Below are positions 25,403 to 37,051 of a DNA stretch of 64,000 bases, in pieces. The stretch lies in contig NC_079498.1 in assembly GCF_030052815.1 (NCBI RefSeq), forward strand, positions 78,230,992 through 78,294,991. Direction: 5' to 3'. Every line of letters begins with the position of its first letter. Within the stretch, counting starts at the first letter, position 1. The position numbers were made by a program, and so were the translations under genes. This DNA comes from Hevea brasiliensis. Lineage: Eukaryota > Streptophyta > Magnoliopsida > Malpighiales > Euphorbiaceae. The notes under the pieces were generated by a model that was given only the letters and a program-made list of their open reading frames with translations, was not told the origin of the DNA and made no database searches.

Positions 25403-25442
25403 CTGAGACATTGTCTCAGCGATAGCTTTTTATTGCTGTCGC
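25403..25442 (+). other. Paired hairpins in the A2 5' LTR
   Basis: Hairpin 1 is CTGAGAC (25403-25409), loop ATT, GTCTCAG (25413-25419). Hairpin 2 is CGATAGC (25420-25426), an 8-nt loop, then GCTGTCG (25435-25441), with one U-G pair. In the 3' LTR copy (~44440-44480) the second arms read GTCTTAG and GCTGTTG, which still pair through wobble. They lie ~630 nt before the LTR end. Confidence 0.55.
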
Positions 25443-26076
25443 AGGTAGAGAGAAAGACAGGGCAACAGACTAGGCTGCATATACATCCAGTTAGGGATTA
25501 CCTGGTATAATGAGTATACCAATATTTTGCATTTTGTACTGTAATGTATGACACTGTATGTATATTTTGTTTTTGGTTTTGAGCAGTTGTAAATTCAAAT
25601 TGTAACTTGAAGTTGTAAATTCAAATTGTACCTTGAAGTTGTAAATTAATTATGAGTTATTTGACTTGTAAAAATTGTATTATATTTCCTTATCTCAGAC
25701 TTTAAAAAATTTCTATGGAATTGAGTTGATAAATTGTTGTGTTGAGAAATGTATTGGAGTTGAGATTTGGAAAATTTTTGAAGTGTTTTTTTTACAGGTT
25801 TTCTGAAGAACTGTTTTGTCCAAAATACAGATGGCACTTTGCCAAAATTTTTACAGGAATTCCAAATAAACCAAATGAGTTAGTTGTTTCACTTCAGTTC
25901 ACCAAAGTCTTTAACACCTGTAAATAGTGCTCACCACTGTAAAAGAAGTAAGAAAAGTTTTTAAAATCCCTTGTAGTGTACTTAATGGGTTATCAGTAGA
26001 CGGAGTTGGTAATTCATTAGGTATACTACGGGATCATGTTATGCCTTACAGAGGGGTAGGGTGTGACATGTTTTAG

Positions 26077-26089
26077 TGGTATTAGAGCA
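26077..26089 (+). other. A2 primer-binding site (initiator tRNA-Met type)
   Basis: TGGTATTAGAGCA lies 8 nt after the LTR end and matches the common plant PBS TGGTATCAGAGC with one mismatch. It would prime minus-strand cDNA synthesis. Confidence 0.85.
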
Positions 26090-26258
26090 AAGTTTTTAAA
26101 TTTTGTTTTCACCTGTTATTTGATTATTCTTTCTTCATAGTACAACTGCTCAATATCATTGTTTGATACATACAGTACATTATAGTATAAATATGCACTA
26201 ACGAGAGTAATTATCCTTGTGTTATTGGTTCAGGAGATCTTAAATCCTCGCATTGAAT

Positions 26259-27480
26259 ATGGAAGAGGGTGATCGTTCAGTCGATCAGTCTATTAAGGCT
26301 GAGGTGCAAGGGGATGCCCCAGGCCTACATAATGTTAGTGGTTCAGCAGCACCAGCCCCTGCAATACCGTAGTTTTCTACTCAGTTCGCTCAGCAGATGG
26401 CTGTAATGTTCCAACAAATGGCTGGCAATGTACCTACTCAAGTCCCAATACAGACACCAGTGGTACAACCACAATCTCCTACTAGGCAGTATGATAAATT
26501 AATGAAATATGGGGCTACAGAGTTTAAGGGGACAGTAGATCCTCTAGAAGCTGAACAATGGTTAGAGAGGATGGATAGGGTGTTCAAGAAGCTACGTTGT
26601 ACAGAGGAGCTCAGATTCGAATACTCAGTATCCTTGCTACAGGGGGATGCTTATGATTGGTGGAAAACCATTCCCCACAGTCTGGTGGAACCTGTAGTGC
26701 TAACATGGAATGACTTTCTCAGGGAATTCAGACAGAAATATGTCCCTGATGCTTATGTAGACCAGAAGCTACAAGAGTTCCTAAGTTTGAAACAGGGGGG
26801 CAGATCAGTGGCTGAGTATGAAAGAGAATTTTCCCACCTTAGCCATTATGCAGTGAGTCTACTCTCTACCAGCAGGGAAAGATGCAAGAGGTTTGAAACT
26901 GGCTTGAAACCCAGTATCAGAGTACAAGTGCTCGGCTTCAAACACACTAACTTCTCTGAACTTGTTTCTCAAGCCCTAGAGTTGGAAAGAGTTGAGTTTG
27001 AGACTGCTCCAGAGAAAAAGAGATCAGAGAAGACAGAGAAAGAGGAAAATCGGTGAAACGAGTTCGGTGGTCATACTGGAAAGAGGAAGAACTATGGGGG
27101 ACATGGCAGAGGTGGCAAGAAATCTGGTAGGGGAAGATATTCAGGACAGAAACCTCCCCTATCTGGTCAGCAGAGTACCAGAGGTTCCTATCCTCCCCGC
27201 CAATGTGAAACTTGTGGAAAAAATCATGGTGGGATATGCTATAAGGCTATTGGAGCCTGTTATAACTGTGGAGGCATGGGACATTTTGCCAAGGACTGCA
27301 CCAGTAGTCGCAGAGTTGGACCACCTCCTACTACTGCAGAAGGGTCAGTTCAGAGCCCTGTCACCAGAAGCTCACAACCACCTAGCAGAGGTAGAGGCAG
27401 GGGTAGAGGTAACCCAGCATGCAGCCAAGGCACAGTAAAACAATCAGAGCAAGATAGTGCTCCAGTCAGAGTCTATGCCA
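26259..27480 (+). pseudogene. A2 gag (capsid and zinc knuckle), broken
   Basis: Translation from the ATG at 26259 begins MEEGDRSVDQSIKAEVQGD, the same start as gag of C. A TAG at 26370-26372 replaces CAG (still CAG in C). The capsid region follows in the open stretch 26397-27056: YDKLMKYGATEFKGT, QWLERMDRVFKKL, GDAYDWWKTIP and SVAEYEREFSHLS. A frameshift near 27050 separates it from the nucleocapsid half. That half has CETCGKNHGGICY and the CCHC knuckle CYNCGGMGHFAKDC (~27262-27303), followed by an Arg/Gly-rich stretch (SRGRGRGRG). Gag forms the virus-like particle and packages element RNA. Confidence 0.9.
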
Positions 27481-27899
27481 TGAGACAGAGGGAAGAGGCA
27501 GAGACATCTGATGTTGTGGCTGGTACCTTCTCAACTTTTAACCAGAATGTGTTTGTGTTATTTGATCCGGGTTCTACCCATTCTTATGTGAGTGCTAGCA
27601 TCATTGATTGCATTGCTTTTCCATGTACAAAAATGGACTTTGAGGTGCTAGTAACTAGTCCACTAGGACAGGAAGTCAGGGTTAATAGAACGTATAGAGA
27701 TTGTCCTTTGGTGATCCAAGGACACACTTTCCTGTCTGATTTCATTGAAATGCCCTTCAGAGATTATGATATCATCTTGGGCATGGATTGGTTAGCTAGG
27801 CATCATGCCATGATTGACTGTAGGTTGAAGACAGTCACTTTTGGCCTTCCTCAGTATAGTGATGTGGTAATACATGGGGAGAGGCAGTTATTGCCATAA
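27481..27899 (+). pseudogene. A2 aspartic protease region
   Basis: This is in frame with the zinc-knuckle half. VYAMRQREEAE leads into [26 protein letters not shown], the retropepsin active-site loop with its catalytic Asp (~27565). DYDIILGMDWLARHHAMIDC (~27763-27820) is the second conserved block. The open frame ends at a TAA at 27897 (RQLLP, stop), where other copies read on into the RT linker. The protease would process the Gag-Pol precursor. Confidence 0.87.
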
Positions 27900-28945
27900 A
27901 ACCTCATTTCGGCTGCACTAGCCAGAAAAATGATCAGAAAGGGGTGTGAAGCATACTTGGCACATGTGGTAGACACCCAAGTGGGGAGTCCAGCGTTAAA
28001 GGACATCCCTACAGTACATGACTTTCCAGATGTGTTTCCTGATGAATTGCCAGGATTACCTCCGGAAAGAGAAGTGCAGTTTGAAATTAATGTTATGCCT
28101 GGTGTGGATCCAATCTCCATAACGCCATACAGAATGGCACCAGCAGAGTTGAAGGAGTTGAAGATACAGTTACAAGAACTACTTGAAAAGGGCTTCATCC
28201 GCCCTAGTGTGTCACCTTGGGGAGCACCAGTGTTGTTTGTTAAGAAGAAGGATGGTACTCTCCGCTTATGCATTGACTCTGGCGGTTGAATAAGGTGACA
28301 ATAAAGAACAGATATCCATTGCCTCGCATTGATGATACATTCGTCGATTGAAGGGTGCGTTGTATTCTCCAAAATTGATTTGCGATCTGGTTATTATCGA
28401 TTGAAGGTGCAAGAGCGAGTATTCCAAAAGCGCTGAGAACTCGGTATGGCCACTATGAGTTTCTAGTAATGCCATTCGGGTTGACAAATGCTCCAGCTGC
28501 TTTTATGGATCTGATAAACACTATCTTCAGACCATATCTTGATCAATTTGTGGTGGTGTTTATTGATGACATTTTGATATACTCGAGGAATGCAGAAGAG
28601 CATGACAGACATCTGCGGATTGTGCTGCAAACTTTAAGGGAGAAACAACTATACGCCAAATTGTCGAAATGTGAATTTTGGCTGAAAGAAATCTCCTTTT
28701 TGGGACATGTTGTGTCAGCTGAAGGGATCAAGGTAGATTCCAGCAAGGTAGAAGCTATCCTTAATTGGAAGCGGCCCAGGAACATCACAGAAATTCACAG
28801 TTTTCTGGGTCTAGCTGGATATTACCGTCTGTTTGTGAAGGGGTTTTCTATGTTATCTTCTCCACTGACTAAACTGCTTCGGAAAGATGTAAAATTTTAG
28901 TGGACTGATAAATGTCAGCAGAGTTTTGATGAGTTGAAGAGGTGT
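27900..28945 (+). pseudogene. A2 reverse transcriptase (broken)
   Basis: RT starts with the linker [14 protein letters not shown] and [15 protein letters not shown], then [41 protein letters not shown] (read in part) to 28278. Between 28270 and 28445 several small deletions break the fingers/palm region. The frame resumes at [12 protein letters not shown] (28469), with the catalytic FIDDIL at 28559-28576 and [15 protein letters not shown] near 28801-28845. A TAG at 28898-28900 stands where A0 has CAG. The enzyme would be inactive. Confidence 0.9.
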
Positions 28946-29395
28946 TTAACTGAAGCTCCAGTTCTCACTTTACCTACTCCGGGTAAAGAATACACAGTTT
29001 ATAGTGATGCTTCTCACAATGGGTTAGGCTGTGTACTGATGCAAGATCGGAATGTCATTGCTTATGCATCACGCCAGCTGAAATCGCATGAGAGGAATTA
29101 CCCAACACATGACCTGGAGTTAGCAGCTATTGTTTTTGCTCTGAAGATCTGGAGACACTATTTGTATGGGGAGAAATGCTACATTTACACAGATCAAAAG
29201 AGCTTGAAGTACTTAGGTACCCAGAAGGAATTGAATTTAAGGCAGAGGAGATGGTTAGAACTCATCAAAGATTATGATTGCTTAATAGACTATCAGCCGG
29301 GGAAAGCAAATGTGGTGGCTGACGCCTTAAGTCGCAAGACTATGGCAAGTCTCAGAGTTTCTCCTTTGTCCATGGTATATGAATGGAAAGCCTGA
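28901..29395 (+). pseudogene. A2 RNase H
   Basis: The open stretch (Met at 28934) encodes [54 protein letters not shown] and [14 protein letters not shown], then the tether [17 protein letters not shown]. The catalytic Asp and Glu positions are present. The third conserved motif reads TDQK rather than TDHK. The frame is lost near 29390 at the integrase boundary. Confidence 0.88.
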
Positions 29396-30422
29396 CATGC
29401 GGTTTAGAGATTGATGATGAGGGACAGACAGTAGTTGCATGGCATGTACAGCCAGTGTTGATTGATCAGATCAGAATGGCTGCTCAGAGTGATGAAAAAT
29501 ATCAGAAGCTACTGAAAGAAGTCCAGCAGGGCAAGAAACCTGAATTTTCTGTGAAAGATGATGGTTTATTACTACATCAGGGCAGAGTGTACGTTCCTAG
29601 TGATGTAGAATTGAGACAGATCATTATGACGGAAGCACATGAGTCTCCATTTGCTATGCACCCTGGTGGAACTAAAATGTACAGAGGGCTGAAAGAACAT
29701 TACTGGTGGATGGGCAGAAGAGAGATATAGCTGAATTCGTTTCCAAATGCCTAACTTGTCAGCAAGTAAAGGCAGAACATCAAGTTCCAGCTGGTTTGTT
29801 ACATCCTTTGTCAGTACCAGAGTGGAAATGGGAACGAATAACTATGGATTTTGTTACAGGACTTCCAAGAACACAGAGTAGTCATGATGCAGTATGGGTT
29901 ATAGTTGACAGATTGACCAAGTCTGCTCACTTTTTACCAGTTTGGATGGACTATAGCCTGGAAAGATTGGCCAGATTGTACATATATGAGATTGTAAAAT
30001 TGCATGGAGTGCCAGTATCAATTGTGTCTGACAGAGATCCCAGGTTCACTTCTAGATTCTGGGGTAGTCTTCAGAGAGCCCTAGGAACTAGATTGAACTT
30101 CAGCACAGCATTCCACCCACAGACAGATGGCCAGTTTGAAAGGGTTATTCAGATATTGGAGGATATGCTACGGGCTTGTGTGATTGAATTTGAAGGTAGT
30201 TGGGATACACACTTGCCTTTGATTGAGTTTGCTTATAACAACAGCTACCAATCAAGCATTGAGATGCCTCCATATGAAGCATTGTATGGCAGGAAGTGCA
30301 GAACTCCCCTATGTTGGGATGAGGTAGGTGAAAGGAAGATGATTAGGCCAGAAATTGTTTAGCAGACAGAGGAAAAGATCATATTGATTAGAGATAGACT
30401 CAAGGCTGCATCAGACCGTCAG
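29383..30422 (+). pseudogene. A2 integrase, N-terminal and catalytic part
   Basis: The HHCC zinc finger is formed by AHESPFAMHPGG (~29637-29672) and CLTCQQVK (~29750-29770), with a frameshift near 29715 between them. The catalytic positions are in TMDFVTG (~29845), VSDRDPRF (~30030) and [14 protein letters not shown] (~30111-30150). The next codons run straight on as ILEDML with no insert, unlike family B. A TAG at 30360-30362 interrupts the C-terminal half; the same stop is present in A0. The gene is cut at 30422 by element C and resumes at 40912. Confidence 0.9.
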
Positions 30423-33400
30423 TGTCACACCCTACCCCTCTGTAAGGCATAACATGATCCCGTAGTATACCTAATGAATTACCAACTCCGTCTACTGATA
30501 ATCCATTAAATACACTACAAGGGATTTTAAAAACTTTTCTTACTTCTTTTACAGTGGTGAGCACTATTTACAGGTGTGAAAGACTTTGGTGAACTGAAGT
30601 GAAATAACTAACTCATTTGATTTATTTGGAGTATCTGTAAAAATTTTGGCAGAGTGCCATCTGTATTTTGGAAAACAGTTCTTCAGAAAACCTGTAAAAA
30701 GCACTTCAATATATTTTCAAATCTCAACTCTAACATTTTTATCAACACAACACATTTCTCAAGTCAAATCCATAGTGATTTTCAAAGACTAAGATACAAA
30801 AATATAACACAATTTTTACAAGCCAAATAACTCATAATTATTTTACAACTTTACTGTACAACTTAAATTTACAACTGCTCAAAATCAAGAACAAAATATA
30901 CATACAGTGAATATACATTACAGTACAAAATGCCACATATGGCATACTCACTATACCCAAAAATCTCTCGCTGGCGGTACTAGCAGCCTAGTCTGCTGCC
31001 CTGTCATCTCTACTGCGCGACAATAAAAGCTATCGCTGAGACAATGTCTCAGTGGTGCACAACATTAACCAAATACAAATTTTAAATCACAATTCATAAA
31101 TCATATCAATAGTAGATACTTAAAACCATGGTTAAATTCAAGACAATGAATGTCATAAGGAATTTAAACTCCAATTCACAAATTATCAAAATTCATAATA
31201 ACACAATTTAGTCAAATAGTTTAAGAATACCGTATTGTCAATTCATGCACAATTTGATCAAATAACTGAATAATACCTTTTTGCAAATCGATAACACAAT
31301 TGATCAAATAACTGAATAATATCGTTTTGCAAATCAATAACACAATTCGATCAAATAATTGAATAATATCGTTTTGCAAATCAATAACACAATTCGATCA
31401 AATAATTGAATAATATCGTTTTGCAAATCAATAACACAATTCGATCAAATAATTGAATAATATCGTTTTGCAAATCAATAACACAATTCGATCAAATAAT
31501 TGAATAATATCGTTTTACAAATCAATAACACCATTCGATCAAATAATTGAATAATATCATTTTGCAAATCAATAACACAATTCGATCAAATAATTGAATA
31601 ATACAATGTTGCCAATCAATAACACAATTTAGGTCATGACACAAATTTTTCCATATATGCCGTGTTGTACACCACGACAAGACATACTCATCCCAATAAT
31701 CGAAATCAATGAGGGAGGAAGCTAGCTATCTAATGAGTACTCATCCATACTCACCTCAGACTGGGAAGTCAAAGAGGGAGGAACATAATCATACTCACCC
31801 CAGACTGGTAAGTCAAAGAGGGAGGAATAACCACACTCACCCCATAAATGGAGGAGGAACATAGTATCAGTGTCATGCCAATTGTGAGTCAAAACAATTC
31901 CAAACATTTTATTCAAATGATCCGTAAGAATCCAATAAATTTCCAAAGTTATAATTTCATTCACAAAATGGCAACACAATTCGTAATTCACTTCAATTTC
32001 CACAAAAACCATTTACAGTGCTTTTCAATCAATAAGTATCCATCAATATCATTCAAACAATTTTTCACAGTTTCAAACCATTCACAATGTTTTTCAATCA
32101 ATAAGTATCCATCAAACACATTTTCACAATTTAAAACAATAATATACAAATAGTCAATATTTATTTCAATTGAAAATAATTCAAAAGAAACAGTTGTTGT
32201 GCACAAACCTCTGATATTTGTCTCCTGGTCCTGACTCAGTATTTCTTTCCCTTTTGCTGAGTCCTTGTTAACTGAGAAACACAATTCGAAGTGTTTTAGT
32301 ACCAAATTAAATTGTCTGTATCGATGGTGTTTGGTAAATAATGCACTGAACTTAATTATTCACTTAATCACCTAATATACCGACCCTCGATGCGTTTTAG
32401 GTAAATTAGGTTTTAGTGTCGTTAATATGTCACACTCGATAGGGTTTTAGGTTTGGTATGTTTTACCAAAGTCATTTCCTTGCTTAGTGCACCGTTATGC
32501 AAATTGTTTGAGTTGGGGATACTGGTTTGACCTAGCCGGACGGCCTAGTTCCCTCGATTTTCGGGTTTCGGTCAAAACTACAAACTTGTAGATCTAGGTC
32601 TTATTGCACGCGTGGCAAAATTTCAGGTCAATCTGAGTTAAGTAGACCAAGTTATGGTCATTATACTATTGCTGGTCAAATGGTATCATTTTAGGTCAAT
32701 TTTAGGTCAAATTGGTCAATTCTGGTTCGGCCAGTTTTTGGACCCGAACTTGTGCAAGTTTTTTGACTTGCTTATGGTCATTTCTGGGCTTTGGTGTCTT
32801 CATAAGACTTGTAGGGATGGGTCTTAACTATTCTTGTTTAAAATTTCAGGTCAATTGGACCTGTTTTGAGTGAGTTATGGCCTAAACACTCACTGCTGCC
32901 CAATTGGTCATTTTTCAGGTCCTAATTGCACCTAATCCGAAATGGTCATTTTCTTAGGTCACCTTGCAAGCAGAATTTTGGTATGGTTTCTCAATGAAAG
33001 TTGGCACATTTTGTGCCTAGTTTCACCTCAAATTGGTCTCATACCAATTGAGGTTACACATTTAAGGTTATAGGCTAGAATGTACAATGCCCTCAATATG
33101 CCTTTCACACCCCACTTCAAACACATATTTACCTTTGCAATTTGTTTACTTACCTACCAATCTGTTTTGGTACATTACCAAAAGCATTTTCTACATTACA
33201 TTAACATTACTTTGGCAGATTACCATTACCCTCAACACACCAAATATAATTCACATTTACAATTTCTAAGTACCATTACATACACACCTAACCATTACAA
33301 ATTTTACATACACTTTACAATATCAATCTACATACATATCATCAATCCTTCTAGGTCAATATTCTGCCTACACTTCCTTCAATATATACATTTACTCAAG

Positions 33401-34566
33401 TGTTCCCAAGCTGCATAAACCTTCTTCAACATCAAAGTGCCGTCCAACTTACCAATTCCCATCCAAGTGCATAAATCACCATATAAACATGAAGTAATTC
33501 ACTAGGTTACTAACTCACCATGATCAACATTATTTCTCATCAATTATATGCATAATAAATCATCAAATGTGTGACCCCATGGCTGTCCAAAAATGGCTAC
33601 CTCAATAACTATTTAAACTTCAAAATTTCCTTCACAAAACTAACACCCATAACATAAACATAAAGTTTAACAAGGAAATTCTCAAAAATGTAAACTTACC
33701 TTTGTTTGTAACTTGCTAAACCTTCACCAAACTTCTCAAATTTGGTATCAATATCTTCCTTGTGATGTGTAGACCATTTTTTATGAAGGAACTTAAAGGA
33801 TTGGAGTTGAAAATGGGGAGGTTAAGTGAGCTCATGCAAAACGTCAATGGTGGATTCTTTCATCTTCATTCACGGCATGGTTGAGCTAAGTGAGGAAGAT
33901 GAACTTTGAGTGGGAATAATCTGCCCACTTACAAGTATAATTAATCATTTAATGTTCTTAGTGGTCCACTAGCAAAATTAAATCATATTTTAAGCTAACT
34001 TCCCACTTATTCCACATTTACCCCATGATTTTAGCTATTTTCTTTAGGTACCACCAAATTAATTTTTCATTTCATTTTCTAAGTGTAATATTATTTATTT
34101 TTAATGGACATTTAGGTCAAAAGACAATTCGGTATGACAAATGACCATAATGCCCCTGTTAGATTCGTTCGATTTTTAGTATTACTGGGTTTGTCTGCAT
34201 TTTCGATTTCTCACTTTTCTTTGTACTATTTATTTAATTTTTCTTTGATATTTCTAATGATATTTATTCTTCAACAAGGGTCTATTTATGTCCCAAAAAT
34301 GTTTTCGAGTTCCCCATGATCGAGCCAGTCAATGGTCCACGCCGTGACTTCCCAGTGCGGTCACCCATCGTTAGGTTTCCCGGCTCGTTTAACTTGATCA
34401 CATTTCTTTGCTATCATTTTTCCTTTGTTTTTCTTGTACTTTCTTTTCTTGTATTTCATTATTTTATGTCTCCTCACTCTCATTGAATTATGGTTCTATG
34501 CATCCTATCTGTCCGGTCAAGATCGGTCACGGAGCAATGACGCACTACCGAACTTAGGGTGTTACA
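30423..34566 (-). repeat. C 3' LTR
   Basis: A 4,144-bp LTR bounded by TGTCACACCC and GGGTGTTACA in window orientation. The termini and most of the body match family A. The extra length relative to A2 is mainly a 47-bp minisatellite (31201-31621). It also has two to three ~45-bp repeats of CTCACC(C)CAGACTGG.AAGTCAAAGAGGGAGGAA at about 31740-31840. Confidence 0.92.
31201..31621. repeat. 47-bp minisatellite, nine units, in the C 3' LTR
   Basis: The anchor ACACAATT recurs every 47 bp (31481, 31528, 31575 and 31622, for example). The core is CGATCAAATAATTGAATAA followed by TATCGTTTTGCAAATCAATA. The outer units are more divergent than the central ones, as expected for expansion from the middle. 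It is absent from the LTRs of A0, A1 and A2. Confidence 0.9.
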
Positions 34567-34579
34567 ATTCTCCCCCTTA
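34567..34579 (-). other. C polypurine tract
   Basis: The reverse complement TTAAGGGGGAGAAT abuts the LTR start, almost identical to the A2 tract. Confidence 0.75.
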
Positions 34580-35590
34580 AATAAATTTCGTCCACGAAAT
34601 TTTTACCCAGTAGCCATCTTACAATAGTCATACGTTTATTTCTCCTTTCTATATGATAGTATAATCTTCTTTTTCTCAAATTTGTATAAGACTTTTAACA
34701 ATCTAATACAATGTTTACTTTGTTTGGATAACACCAATCTCCTCTTACTATTGTGTTGTCTAATATTTCAGTCCACGTTCCTTCTTGAATGACCCTTGAG
34801 GTCATGTTAGAATCATTCATCAGTCATTGGTCCTCTGACCATTCTAGTCCATAGTCTTCCTCACATTTGTAATATTTCTTTGTTACACATGAATCAACTG
34901 TTCAATTCTCTACTTTCATAACTCTTTTTATCTGTCAATATTCTATAACTTACTTCCTTTTTTTACTGAACTATAACCTTTCGATATTTTAACTTTTGAG
35001 TTTTAGATCCCTAAGTAGGATTTTCAAACTTATTTCTAACAATTAAATTCTGTCATGGCATAACTATACCAAAACAGATGCCGTTGACAACTATTCTTAT
35101 CTAGGTGTACTATCGGGTAGTACGTAGCTCTACACAATAATCTCAAGTCGATCTTGTGTCTGCGACTTACGGTATAAACATCAAGAACATTGCATAGTTA
35201 CTACGATACATCCCAATAGATCAAACTTTGTTATCTTTTATTCTTTTTGAAATCACTGATATTCGAATCTTATTCTGATTACAATATCCATTAGCAATTT
35301 CTAACAGTAACCTCCTTGCCCTCATCTAGAGCAATTCCATTACTGCATCTTACTTTTACGTCCTCTTGCCTTACATTAAGTAGGCTCGCCAATTAGCTTT
35401 ATAATTTATGGTGTGTTAGAAAATACTTTTCGCCGATAAACTCTTTCAAAACTAATTTCACTTATTATCACAATCCTTATCTTAAGGGCTAATCACTAGT
35501 GCGTCAAAATTTATTCCTCTGTAAAGGAATAACAACAGAACATATAGTTCTAACACTAATGTAAAAATATGCAAATTCCAGGTCAAACAA
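34580..35590 (-). other. Non-coding internal region of C where pol is expected
   Basis: About 1 kb, AT-rich, with stops in all frames. Close to 35540-35600 on the minus strand a degraded protease trace can be read (YVLFD near the expected active site), after which nothing resembles RT, RNase H or integrase. Near the end, GKNFVDEIYLRG (minus strand, ~34570-34610) resembles the short tail that follows the chromodomain in full elements. The last bases of a former pol may therefore survive. Otherwise I see nothing recognisable in this stretch. Confidence 0.6.
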
Positions 35591-36883
35591 TACATATATA
35601 GATCTCAGTTGCTAATTGAGAAAGTACCAGCAATGATGTCAAAAGTCTCAGTCTCTTTTCTGTCGTATAGCGTATACTCTAGTTGAAGCATCACCCTGTT
35701 TTGGCTGATTCACGATGAGTCGACTTCTAGGTGTACTACCCCTACCTCTACCTTTGCCTCTACTAACTGATGGTGAACTATTTGGGGTAGAAACTTGGGT
35801 TGATCCCTTTGGTGTAGTAAATGATCCAGAATGACCTGGATTTACACAATCCCTAGCAAAATGACCAGTCTCTCCACAGTTAAAGCATGCTCCTACGGCT
35901 CTATAACATAGCCCACTATGTGGTTTACCACAAGTTTCACAAAGTCGATCTGACAGTGCATTTCTGGGTTTCTGTTGAGTTTCTTTGATCGGATCGAGGT
36001 GGTTTACGTCCAAAGATCTATTTCTACGGACTTCTTACTATCTCCATCGTATCCCCAAAGTTTTCCTCTTTCCAGAGGACAACTAGAACTCATTCTCTTG
36101 ACTTTCCCTCTTTTCTGTCTTTTCGATTTCTTTTCTCGGGGCCACTTGATTCAATTCTTTCTAATTCTAGTGCTTGAGAAATAAGTTCGGAGAAGTTGTT
36201 ATGTTTGAATCCGACCACTTGTGTCGATACTAGGCTTCAAGCCGGTTTCAAACCTCATAAATAACACCCTACTGGGACAAAGTAGAATTACTGCATAATC
36301 GCTTAGGCGGGAAAATTCCCTTTCATACTCGACCACCGATGCCCCCTTTGTTTGGACTTAGGAATTCTTGCAGCTTCTGGTCTACATAAGCATCAGGGAC
36401 ATATTTTTGCCTGAATTCCCTGAGGAAGTCATTCCATGTTAGCACTGTAGGTTCTACCAGACTGTGGGGAATGGTTTTCCACCAATCATAAGCATCCCCC
36501 TGTAGCAAAGATACTGAGTACTCAAATCTGAGCTCCTCTGTGCAATGCAGTTTCTTGAATACCCTATCCATCCTCTCTAACCATTGTTCAGCTTCTAGAG
36601 GATCTACTGTCCCCTCAAACTCTGTAGCCCCATACTTCATCAATTTGTCATATTGTCTAGCAGAAGACTGTGGTTGTACCACTGGAGTCTGTATTGGGGC
36701 TTGAGTAGGCACATTACCATCCATTTGTTGGAACATTGCAGCCGTCTGCTGAGCGAACTGAGCAGAGAACTGCGGTACTGCAGGGGCTGGTGCTACTGAA
36801 CCACTGACATTATGTAGGCATGGGGCATCCCCTTGCACCTCAGCCTCTATCGATTGATCGACTGAACGATCACCCTCTTCCAT
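35591..36883 (-). pseudogene. C gag (capsid, zinc knuckle), broken
   Basis: The start is the ATG at 36881-36883 on the minus strand, giving MEEGDRSVDQSIEAEVQGD as in A2. The capsid half (36323-36883) includes YDKLMKYGATEFEGT, QWLERMDRVFKKL and GDAYDWWKTIP, nearly identical to A2. At LSPNKGG (~36350) the frame breaks. Beyond it the similarity to A2 falls visibly: the zinc-knuckle half (35648-36013) has CETCGKPHSGLCYRAVGACF and the CCHC knuckle CFNCGETGHFARDC with many substitutions. The frame ends at a stop in VYAIRQKRD. Gag alone would suffice for packaging if an A-type element supplied pol. Confidence 0.87.
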
Positions 36884-37051
36884 AATCAATTCGAGGATTT
36901 TAGACCTCCTGTACAATGATACAAGGAGATTTCCTCCCGTTAGTGCATTTTTATAATGTAATGTACTGTATGTATCAAACAATGATATTGAGCAGTTGTA
37001 CTGTGAAGAAAGAATATTCAAGTAACAAGTGAAAACAGAATTTAAAAACTT

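Larger units (their letters stand above)
22343..26068 (+). repeat. A2 5' LTR
   Basis: A 3,726-bp LTR running TGTAACACCCC...GGGTGTGACA. In order it holds an AT-rich first 1.5 kb, degenerate ~200-bp subrepeats (23870-24380), a ~69-bp duplicated block (24810-24920), three copies of a CCTCATTAG...GGGACGAATTG block (24950-25142), the hairpin pair (25403-25442) and a 26-bp tandem duplication (~25588-25640). Small open frames occur, for example 24718-24900, but none looks like a known protein. Confidence 0.93.

Noticed and set aside
31201..31621. Regular repeats at first glance like a CRISPR array
   Set aside because: The whole 47-bp unit repeats with no variable spacers, and it lies inside a plant LTR present twice. 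It is a minisatellite.
33080..33418. 112-codon open frame (and twin at 39734-40072)
   Set aside because: It lies in the antisense strand of the C LTRs, has a hydrophobic low-complexity composition, and is duplicated only because both LTRs are. I see no known domain.
34580..35590. Possibility that the unexplained 1 kb in C is a captured host gene fragment
   Set aside because: No open frame, splice-like structure or recognisable protein on either strand. Only a protease trace at one end and an integrase-tail trace at the other, so decayed element sequence is the simpler reading. A genome search could reopen this.
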